NCBI GenBank assembly: GCA_004802705.1
Contig: SGPL01000291.1
Span: 1-41,992 of the forward strand
Direction: 5' to 3'
Origin: Bondarzewia mesenterica
Taxonomy: Eukaryota > Basidiomycota > Agaricomycetes > Russulales > Bondarzewiaceae
Length of the DNA stretch: 41,992 bases
In this document: positions 28,583 through 38,220 of the stretch, in pieces
Layout of the letters: every line of letters begins with the position of its first letter
Numbering within the stretch: the first letter of the stretch is position 1
Translations under genes and position numbers: made by a program
Notes under the pieces: model-generated
The model's input: only the letters and a program-made list of their open reading frames with translations
The model's database searches: none
What the model was told of the DNA's origin: nothing

Positions 28583-31500
28583 ATGTTGTCACCAAGATAT
28601 TCTGAGTACGATCCTGTTCACCTCACTACTCCCGATGAAAAGGAGGGTCAATATGGGAGTACAGCCCAAACCACTAATGACGGTCTCGAGTATGATCAGG
28701 AGCGCGGAGATTCTTCATCCTACCATTCTCGTGTGCATTTTAATGCAAAATCAAAGTCATCCACCTATCAACCGTATTATTTTAATGATTACAGCGTATC
28801 AAAGCGTAATGTTCCCTCGGACAGACCACCAAATGGATATGAAGGCGAGAGCGCGCAGGCGTCTTCACAGAGGCCACCACTACGACCGTTTCATCGCAGT
28901 AAATTTTCGGAGCCTGGTTCAAGTCGCAGTGGGAGCTGGGACCGTTTGGCTGGAGTTCGAAAATTCGAACACTTGTTTGATCAGTTCGACACTCGCAATG
29001 CGAGCGAACATCATTTCGCATTTGCTGAAGGCGATCTGCCCAAAAATGGAGTACGTGACCGAATCACTGTGGATTCATCCAAAAGACTGATATGGATATA
29101 CACGCACATACTCACCCAGTTCACTCGTTGTTACAACTATCTTCTTGACATCTCTATTGTCTCACGATGGACCTTGTTTATCGTACCCATACTGGCCCTT
29201 CTCTGGATACCTGGTATACTTGGACTTACGGAATTTCCGAATGCCACGATCCGCGATACCCTTTTCCTTGTCCCGAATGAGTTTGGACTCACGTTCGTCT
29301 TCTGAACTCTAGGTTTGGGGTGTCAGGTTATTATGGTGGAGCAAATGACTCAGTGTCTCCTGGTGCGGTACGTAGATAGCATGCGAATGCTTCCCTACTT
29401 TCATGGCACCTTTCTAAGAATTATCTAGGCTGGTGGGCGTGTCTTTCTACAGCGTGGGTTGTCTTTCCTGTCATATATACTGCTGGAAATGACAAATGCT
29501 GGGATTGATAAATGCACAGGATGCTGCTGCCACGAATCGCACATCACACGATAGGCGTTATAGCAGTTAGCAGCCGCCGTTATATCGATTGGCTTTCTTC
29601 TCTCAGACGGTGCGCAGCCAGTCTGACCGTTCTTCATTTCGGCCTTATGACCTTGAGAAGCCGCCCTTAATGAATACATGTCTGACGCCCATAACACCGC
29701 AGCTACGTTGCGCTCTTCGCGTGGACACTGACTATATGGATCGCATGGGGTCCCCTCATCAGAACACGGAAACGGGATAACGCCAGCGTTGACAGCGTGG
29801 CCGCAATCGATCTCATCTACAAATAACTCTCCGGTTTTTTCCTGTGCGCTGCCGTGCTTCTCTTTGAAAAGTTTTCTATCCAATGGATCGCCGGTAAATT
29901 CCATGAACGTTCATATGCAGGTCTGTCACGAGTTCCGAGCAATTATTTTCCTCGTTTCCATCTGCTTTGTAACCTGCACACTGTCACCCGCCTCAATCCG
30001 GATCCCCCCTTTCACATTTGCTGATATTCCGTGCCTCCACCCCTCTGAAATACCTCTGCCTCCCCATACACACGCTTGTTTCCTTCTTTGTATTTTTTTT
30101 TCCTCAATGCTCACGTCCAGCCTTTCCCTCTATCGATCTAGAACGCATTGCCGACTAGAAGTTTGCCGTGAAGACGTTGACCACCCTTTATCAGCACTCG
30201 AGCGACATCCCCGGCAGGTCAGATACCCTGCACGAAGTGCGAGGGACAGACAAACGGGCCAGCCTTAACCCAAGAAGATTCTTCAAGCGTGCCATCAAAG
30301 GTGTACTATTTGCGGCTACAACCACTACTACAGCCCTTGGAAATGTGGCTTCTGAGATTGCAGGGAGGTGTGTACTTACTCGGCTAGGCCTTCCTGCCGT
30401 AGTGTATGGAATATTGATGGGATCGTAGCTCGGTATTGCAGCCTAACTCTCCGCAGGCGATGGTGCAGACTGCCCTCGAGTCGGCGAATAAAACTAGGCT
30501 GGTGTGTTTCATTGCCTTCGCTCTGGCTCTTTGATGGCCTATGACCTGAAGCGAGAATGCCGATAGCTTTCTCGCCGTTTGTTTATTCCTTCGTTAAGCC
30601 TGGTTGCGACTATCTTGCCACTGAAGACATCATGCGGTTCTTTCCCAGTCTTGAAGATGCCGACCCAACGTTTGTGATGTTCGATAAGGACGGCAATGAA
30701 GATATCTCGAGGGATGGGCTGGAAATGTCCTGTCTGTGAGTGTAGTTCGGTTGACCATCAATATGTGACCTACTTCACGATTCTGTTATAGCGATTTCCA
30801 TCGAGAGCAGCTGTCTATCGAGCATTCGATGCGTGATCTGGATAGCGCAGTTGGACGTCTGGATAACATCTTGATGAGTGTATACGTGGTCGTCGCGATC
30901 CTCATCATGGCTGTGACCATGGCATGTCTTTCTGCTCAGTACGAGTGCCGCTTGACTTACACGGTGTAGGAAACGGCCCTTGCATCATTGATAACTTGTG
31001 CGGGAACCGTCATACTTGGTACCGTCATTCTTATTGTCATATCACTTGGTCCGCACTCAACGATGCGAAGATCTGAGCTGGCTCGTCAGCGGAAGTCTTT
31101 CGGATGTCCTCACAAGCATTATCTTCTTATTCATCTGTCATCCGTTCGATGTGGGCGATAGGGTCACCTAGCGGAACATGGGAGCTTTACGGCCAAGGAG
31201 ATCAAGTTGCTCAGTATCATTTCCTTGATGGCAATAGTACGCTTGTGCAGGCACCAAACACAGTTCTTAATACTCTGGTATGTCTACCGAGACAACCGCT
31301 GTCGTTCGTTCGTTCGTTCTGAAATGAAGCTGGTTGGTCTGTACAGTTTATTCAAGACATCCGTCGCAGTCCGCAGGTTTGCTCGCTCACTCCTCGCTGG
31401 GTTGTTTATCATTTCTAATTGATCGAACAATGTCCCCCGCAGATGTCAGAGCCATTCACTTTTGATGTCGACGACTCGACTAGCTTCCAGCAGATTGAAC

Positions 31501-32614
31501 AGCTCCGCTCGAAGATGCTCGCATTTGTTAACGGGGAGAGGCGAGATTACCTTTCCCAGTTTGATGTTGTCGTCGTGGGTACGTTCATCGCCCGAGCTCG
31601 TAATTGATCCCGTTTGTCACCTGCAAATCCACAGATATACCCGAGCAGGAGAAGATGAGACTTAAGGCCGATATCATGCACAAGAGTAATTGGCAACAGG
31701 GCGCCGTCAAAGGTGTGTTAACCACCCAAATTTGTGTTTCTCCCTCTCCGGCTCATATTTTTCTCATCTCGCCATCCAAACGACGGAACAAATGGATCAC
31801 TGCGCTGAAGATATCACTCGCTGAAGTCCCTATCTATGGTTCAAAAGGCAATCCTGACGCTATACCCAAGCCGAAGAGATATACTATTGTTCCCTGGGAG
31901 AAAGCGGAGTCAGAGGAGAATAAAAACTCTCAATCGAAGTCCGTCACTGCGAGCGACGGCCCGATGATGCCTCTATCGCCGCAGATACCAGCTGGAGGGT
32001 GGAATCTGGCGAATGACAATGCAGTTCTTCGTACGTCTTACTTCACCTTCTTTCATTAATTCCTCTGCCAGGGTCCATTCATCTTCATATAACTCCTTCC
32101 TTTTCTTCATTTCTCAAACTTTTGTTCCTGCGTTCCCGCGCTCTCCTCGCTATTCGTCCTTAGCAACGGGAGTGATGTTAACGTATGAATTATATTGATC
32201 TTTCCTTTTATTTACAGTAGCAGGCTCGGAGGACGTATTCGGAGAAGCTACCGAGGTGAGTTCCGGATTGACGCCTTTGGTACATCAGTCCTCCCCTCTT
32301 TCTCCGTGCCCTCTTTCGTGTTATGGCTGCTATACATCTGATCCTCCGAGGGAATCATATCTGACGTCCGAAAACGTAACTGACGATCTCCTCGTGTGCG
32401 TAACCCTCGTGCGAACCATGCCGTCTCACCTGCATAGTTACACATGGAGGATCCGCAGGGCGGGTTCGATTCAGACCCTCAGTTCGACGGCAAGTTGCGA
32501 CGGCGACGTTCACAAGAGCAATCGCCGCGGATGCCGACCGCTATCAGCATGCCTTCAGTATTGCATTCTGTTGAGGAGTTCGAGACGGCGCAGAGAGATG
32601 ATCATCAAAATTGA
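28583..32614 (+). pseudogene. Decayed MscS-type mechanosensitive ion channel (Msy1/Msy2-like, EF-hand)
   Basis: Intact members are multi-pass endomembrane channels that gate calcium on osmotic shock. Recognisable blocks, in order: Ser/Tyr-rich N-terminus from the ATG at 28583; first membrane segment (WTLFIVPILALLWIPGILGL); RRYIDWLSSL; FFLCAAVLLFEKFSIQWIAGK; HSSDIPGRSDTL; EF-hand DKDGNEDISRDGLE (30683-30725); MscS pore block with [12 protein letters not shown] and [29 protein letters not shown]-terminal soluble domain; stop at 32612. Splice sites mostly survive, but coding capacity does not: in-frame stops at 29346, 29824, 30156 and 31169, a one-base frame loss near 30582-30585, three further frame changes at 31166-31225, no GT donor after 29251 and no AG acceptor before 31776. 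Conserved residues also look altered (Lys to Cys in [10 protein letters not shown]; Gly to Asp before LSW). One intron (29921-30141) is unusually long at 221 nt. The alternative is very poor local sequence quality. Confidence 0.85.
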
Positions 32615-33023
32615 GCGCTTGTGCGGACGATGCGATGGAGGGAATGCGGGTTGGCAATGCTTGGCATTGGGACCATAACCAAGTCAGTGTGACTGAGGAT
32701 AATTCTCGTGTGTTATAGACCTATCGTTTGATGGAGGCTTTGGATATTCAGGACAATCCTCGACGTTTGTTGCTTTCCGTCTGCTGGTTCTTGGGTATTC
32801 ATTGCTTTTATCTTGATATCTAAGTAATAGGCTGGTGCTGTGTAGACCACGCATCTAGGGCATGCGATACTGCTTTCAACGTACTTACCACTAGCAATGT
32901 TTTGTTTGATAAAGAATACATGACTTCAGATTACCCAGAGCAGATACACAGCAAAAAGAAGCAAAGGGAGATATAAAGAAAACGTAGAATCACATATATA
33001 CAACGCTGACTGTCCAGAGCGTA
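32615..33023. other. Short convergent spacer
   Basis: Lies between the 3' ends of the channel pseudogene (plus) and RPB3 (minus). AT-rich toward 32880-33000, as expected for 3' untranslated sequence on both strands. No gene seen. Confidence 0.5.
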
Positions 33024-34655
33024 TCAAACATTCCACCCGCTGGACTGCTGCTGCGGACTGCCCCACCCTGCTCTCTGTGGACTTGCTCCCCAACCGCCTG
33101 TACCCGACCCTGCACTTGGACTACCAGATGTCCCAGACCCAGACCCAGACCCCCAAACTGCGCCACCACTACTCGGCGGGCTGCTCCCCCAACTTCCTCC
33201 GCCAGTACCCCATCCACCAGTGCTCCCTCCGCTGCCCCACCCCCCACCCCCACCTGCACCCGCAGCAGCACCGGCACCCCATCCACCCGGAAGTCCCGTT
33301 GGTAGCTGCGCCGTTGGTCTGCGGTGCAGGTTGAAGCTGTTGGTCGGCGGTGGTACCGGGCAGAGAATCCGACTTGAGGCCAAGAATCAAATTTGCAAGT
33401 TTTGTTTGAAGCTCGGTGAGACCCTGTCAAGAAAGGGACGTTCGATAGATAAGTTTGGATCATATATGGAAGGTAGAAATAACAACGGGATTGAAAGAGA
33501 GAGCGGCAATGGCACAATATGATCTGAAACGTGGATGGACGCACACACCTTAAGAACAACTTCCTGCGGCCCCAAACTGCCGTCCGTCTCCACCTCCATG
33601 TAGAATTTATTAGGTTTGGCATTATAATCAAATGGCTCGTCATCTCGAGGTGGATCTTCCTCTTTGGCGTTCTCACTCAGCGGCCATTCAGTCTTGATAT
33701 CGGACTCATACCAATAAGAGGTGTGCCGAAGTTTGTTGTGTGGGTCGTATTCAAAAGCAACGGCAGAGCAAGGGGACCATTTAGCATGTTCCTTTGCTAT
33801 TCCCTGTGGCACGGCGGTAATTAAATTTCGTGAGGTCAAGGGTCGGGTGGGATATACAGGGGTCGAATTAGGCACCTTTTTCGCTATACAGCGCAACTTG
33901 AGTTCTTGTCCCTTCCGAATTTTGGCGATCAATACTGGCGCAACAGAAGGGTCGTCTGCAAAGATCATGAGCATACAGTACCAAATTCATACATCGATAT
34001 TGCTCGACATACTCTTGCCGACTGGGTGCCCAAAGTTTTCAATCCGCTTCGATACCTCCTCGCCGGCCTGTTCATCCTCCCAAACTTGATTTAGAACGAC
34101 GTCCAGGTGATTGCTCGTGACGTCCATAGTTCGAAGGTCAGAGCACGAGACATGCAGTGTCAACTCGATCGAGCAGTTTTGGCAGAAAGTAGCACATGTG
34201 CAATCCTGAAGTTAGAATCATGTCAATGAAAGAGTACATCAAGGACAGCCACAAATGAGAACGCACTCTGTTGTACCGAATGGCTTCGTCGCAGTTTGCG
34301 CTCACCAACGGTATCATACCCAGTCGATGCGCGATGAATTCGTCAGGTAATACTGTTGTATTGGCTTCAATCTCCACTATATCAATAGCTATATGGAGCT
34401 CAAACCCATGAGAAGAAGAAAAAAACGATGGACGGGTATGTGTTTCTCCGTACTCACCGACGGTGGGTATGTCCGCTATCACGACTCTCCGCATGGAGTT
34501 GGCGAGTCTAACACACTGTCAGAGCATGGTCCTAAGCGCCAGAAGAACAGTAGAGATGCGCACGAAATGTCTGCATTCTCAAGCACAAAATTTACGCGGT
34601 CCTTTTTGAGGTCGCGGATACGGACGGTGGGCTCCAGCAGATCATTGGCTTGCAT
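33024..34655 (-). CDS. RPB3: DNA-directed RNA polymerase II subunit RPB3
   Basis: Core polymerase II subunit that pairs with RPB11 to form the alpha-like assembly platform in the nucleus. Eight exons (34655-34564, 34507-34458, 34388-34267, 34205-34013, 33955-33876, 33803-33549, 33423-33287, 33231-33024) give 378 residues. Family blocks: [50 protein letters not shown], the zinc-binding loop [38 protein letters not shown] and [15 protein letters not shown]. The first about 300 residues are co-linear with yeast RPB3 (318 residues). The C-terminus is a Gly/Trp/Ser-rich tail ([13 protein letters not shown]) ending SGWNV. The last intron (33286-33232, 55 nt) is G-rich with no pyrimidine tract, but is needed for the frame; it is the least certain join. 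An in-frame ATG at 34751 is rejected because family members start just before the EPTVRIR block. Confidence 0.95.
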
Positions 34656-34985
34656 GTCGAGGAAAGGTGAATGGAACCTAGCTCGACTAAGCGCCTGGCT
34701 GCCTAAAACAGGCTGAAGCCACGCTAACGCGTGACTGAAAGTGCTATTCACGTGCCTTGAAGAGGCGCGAGGTCACCGCGCGACTCGAGAGGTCAAGTAT
34801 CAAAAAGCGCTGCGGCATGTTTGCTCTACGACACCGGCACATATCATTCACCCAATTTGGTATATAAATCATGTAAATGTAAGGGAAGACAATGAACAAT
34901 AATACCTGCAAAGTTGCAAGTCATAGATGCATCCTGATCAGCTATCCTCACGATTCCTCAGGAGGCTACAGACAGCAGTATCACC
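34656..34985. other. Spacer between the GW-repeat gene and RPB3
   Basis: About 330 bases on the way from the 3' end of the upstream minus-strand gene to the RPB3 start, so it holds that gene's terminator and the RPB3 promoter. Nothing else is recognisable. Confidence 0.45.
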
Positions 34986-37600
34986 TCACAAGTCTTCCTT
35001 CATCTCCGACTCTAATTCAACCCACCGAAATGCTAGTTCTGTCAAACGCATCGTTTTCTTCATCTGATTCCATAGTCCCTGGTACAACGACTGCTGGTGC
35101 TCGTCGATCCGCTCGAGATACTTGCCGTCTAGGCGGCGAACAGTCGGGTCGATGATATCCTGGACTGTATGCGTAACCTGAGGCCGAAGCCTTTCGAGAA
35201 GATCATCAATGAAAAAGGCAGGCGTGGAATGGCGCTTTTCTTGGAGAGTGAGTAGTTCTTGCATTCGAGCGATGTCTTCTACGCATGACTGTATGCATAG
35301 CCTATCGCTCACAGCATCTGCTTCAGTCTGTCACAATCGGCCGATGAGTTGTTTGCGAACAAATGACTGAAGCTGAATAGTATTATGAATTGAAAGACGC
35401 ACCTTATCCAGTCGTGACTGTAACTCCACGCCAACCGCCGACAACTGATCGTGTTCAATTTTCGTCCCCTTCCACGCCATTATTTGCGATGCCATCAGGT
35501 TTGCCAAGTTCTCCAAATCCTTGCCCTGAGACGGAATTTTCTTCTGAACCTCTTCAAGCGACGTAAGAATGGGCCGATCACGATTCTCTGTCAGGGCAGA
35601 AGCGGTTGCAGCAACAAGGCGTCCGCGCCCCTCATCTAGTTTGACGTCGATCACGGCCTCGAAAGCAAGCTGAGACTGATAATGAAATTTTTCGTTCGTG
35701 CTTTCCAATCGTTCATCCATTTCCCGAAGTTTCGCAAATGACGAAGCCAATGAGTCGGGGATAATTTCGGGTTCGCCTTCAGGGCGATCTCGTCTTCGAT
35801 GATGACAGAATGCCTATGAGCTTCTGAACGAATATTGAGGAGGGAAACGTACCGCTTTTCTTGCTCTTCTTTTTCTGACGAAACCAAACGCTCCACCTGT
35901 TGCTGTATCGAACCTAACCACTGCTTGATGTCCTCGAGATACTGCGCCACACCCTTTTGGTCCGTCTCCGGATCGAAATTCGAGAGGTAGTCGAAGAGCG
36001 TAGGTAATTCGCAGAGAGCGGCGACGTGAGTGTCCTGTCGCTTCTTGAGCTCACGAATCTTCACTTCGTACTCTTTCCGTTTCGAGTCAAGAATACTCTG
36101 CGTAGCGCGTCCTATGCGCTGGAATTGCTGCGATGCCTGTGTACGCTTCCATCGGTCGCGATCGGCCTCTGCCTTTGTGATCTCAAACTGACATTCGACA
36201 GCGCGTTCCAACAACCTTGAATCAAAGAAAGGGGAAAGCTCGTTAGGATACTGCATGCGCGAAAAGACAAGGGAGAAGAGTGCAATGCGTACTTTATGTA
36301 GTTTTTACATGCTTGCTGCTTGTCTTTGAGTGCCGCAGGAATTGTTGTTGGCAGGCCCCGCAAAGTACTCGCGGCCTCGCTGACCTCACGGTCTCTGGAA
36401 CGGGAATGCATCCCTGCACGCAATTCTTTATGAATGGGCGCTTCGTCTCGCAGTTCTCCATCCTCTGTTAGATCCTTCGACGACGTCCGGACCTGCGGCC
36501 TTCGATCTTCACCAGCATGGTTCCGACCTTGAGTAGTAAAGGCATCGCGCGCACCTTCAGGCTTTGACCCGAACGGACCAGGTGTTGGGTCCACGTCCAT
36601 AGCATTGCTTGCCGATGCAGCCGATGCATCGTTCCTGATATCCCCCCAAGTGCTCCTTGCCTCGGGGACAGAACTATCCCATCCACCGGTCGTTGCTTCC
36701 CGACCCCCTCCTCCACCATCGCCCTGATTGTCGACACCTGCTCCTCCCCATCCTGATCCTGATCCTTCCTTTAGTCCGCCAGAATTAGTTCTAGATGGCC
36801 CACTCCCGCCTCCGCCTGTATCCTCTTGAGGTGCGCCCCAGCCTCCCGATCCACCCATATCCTCTTGGGGTGCGCCCCAGCCTCCCGATTCACCCTTGTC
36901 CTCCACGGGCGCACCCCAGCCTCCCTTCTCTCCACCAGTTTCTGCAGGTGCGCCCCAGCCTCCCGTTTCCCCGCTACCTTTTGCGNGGACTCCCCAGCCT
37001 CCAGAACCACCACTGGGCTCTGCCGGTGCGCCCCAACCTCCCGATCCACCAGATTCGCCCCACCCGCCACTGGACTCACCCCAGCCACCACCCGACGAGT
37101 TCCAACCACTTCCTCCACCAGAATTACCCGCCGGAGCTCCCCAGCCTCCAGATGCAGCTGGTTGACTCCCCCCTCCAGTCGTCCCACCCGCTCGTGAAAC
37201 CTGACCACATATCATCTCCCTTCCCCTTATCCTGCGCGCCCGAGTCTCCCGACCTCCTACTCGCGAATCCACCACCGCCCGGCTTCGGACGACCCCCTCT
37301 TCCAAACGAGGGCCCGTCCGCACCCCAACTCCCTCGTCCACTCCTATTTTCAAAGCTCCCGCCCCTCCCCATACCCGGTCCACGGCTGCGCGGTACACTG
37401 TTCCAGTTGGGCTCGCTGGGATGTACGAAATCGCAAGCGCCAGACTGCATTTTCCAGCACCCATTTCCCCTCGGGTTGCCGTCGTCGTCATAAAACTATA
37501 TGATACATATCAGTGAGTTTCATCCGTGAGAGTGATAGATCATTCGACGCAGCGCTGCAGGAAAGTTTGATGTACACACTTTGCATCTGATAGGAGGCAT
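34986..37600 (-). CDS. CCCH-type zinc finger / GW-repeat / coiled-coil protein, function unknown
   Basis: Six exons (37600-37580, 37495-37201, 37157-36293, 36215-35853, 35793-35403, 35327-34986) join in frame to 758 residues. The 21-nt first exon encodes MPPIRCK and supplies the first cysteine of a CCCH-like finger; the second exon supplies C20, C28 and H32, giving the atypical spacing C-x13-C-x7-C-x3-H. A Gly/Arg-rich region follows (PRSRGPGMGRGG), then a tryptophan-glycine region with six 13-residue GGWGAP units (about 136-214), then an acidic, charged linker. The C-terminal half (about 390-758) is helical and charged, with long coiled-coil-like stretches (QQVERLVSSEKEEQEKRR) and few aromatic residues. 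Composition suggests an RNA- or RNP-associated scaffold: CCCH and RG-rich parts bind RNA in other proteins and GW motifs can bind Argonaute. This is inference only. The 43-nt intron at 37200-37158 is short but restores frame. An N at 36986 lies in the repeat. Confidence 0.8.
36831..37064 (-). repeat. Six-copy 39-bp coding minisatellite (GGWGAP units)
   Basis: On the plus strand, copies related to GTGCGCCCCA begin at 36831, 36870, 36909, 36948, 36987 and 37026, exactly 39 bases apart. Each encodes 13 residues on the minus strand, e.g. GGWGAPQEDTGGG, GGWGAPVEDKGES and GGWGAPAEPSGGS. Copies differ mainly in the acidic linker. The array keeps frame by design. It contains the only ambiguous base of the window (36986), consistent with assembly difficulty in a repeat. 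Confidence 0.9.
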
Positions 37601-38220
37601 CTGTTACTGGTGATGTGCTATGGCTCACTGATGAAGGATGACCGGCTGTTAGCTGATATCATCAATATCGACTAAACTGGTTTTTCATGAAAGAAAGCGT
37701 TTTACGCACCGATGCGGCTGAGTTGATAGTGCACGACAAAATTTGAAGACTCGAAAGATTTCGAACTGCGTGCTACTCACCTCAAGGACAGTGAGACAAA
37801 GGGGCTAAGCGGCGAGCGGCGAATGCACTGCGGATGCGGCACATGAGCATACACATGTATTTAGATTGTACTTACATGGTTTCCGTAACGGAATGCTTCG
37901 CAAACACCGTCGACCGACGACCGTGGAAAGCCGGCCAGAGCTTGGCAGGGAGTTCAGCTAACGGGCCCTCATCTAGGCCTTACACTTTGCCGCTGACCGA
38001 GGGACTCCGACCCCGCGACAACGCTGAGGCGCAACATAAGTATTATCTACTCCGATGAAAGGCCACAAATATACTTTGCCAGACTCCAGTCATCGGAAGA
38101 AAAAAATGAAGAAAAGAAAGGATAGAAAACATGATTGTCCTTTTGTTGTTACCAAACTCCGGATTATACTAAAACATTACTTCGAACACTGTAGCCGTAC
38201 TTCATCGTTGAGCGGTGCGG
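37601..38220. other. Spacer: promoter of the GW-repeat gene and 3' end of the chitinase gene
   Basis: About 620 bases between two minus-strand genes. Contains A-rich sequence at 38095-38120 (plus strand) near the chitinase 3' end. No ORF or structured element is supported. Confidence 0.5.

Noticed and set aside
32460..32482. GGGTTCGATTC resembling a tRNA T-loop
   Set aside because: The flanking bases do not form a five-pair stem, no acceptor or anticodon arms are present, and the sequence is coding (GGFDSDPQF) in the channel locus.
33077..33334. Pro/His-rich plus-strand frame in the RPB3 tail
   Set aside because: Antisense of Gly/Trp-rich coding sequence, which always yields Pro/His-rich shadows; the same applies to 36795-37493.
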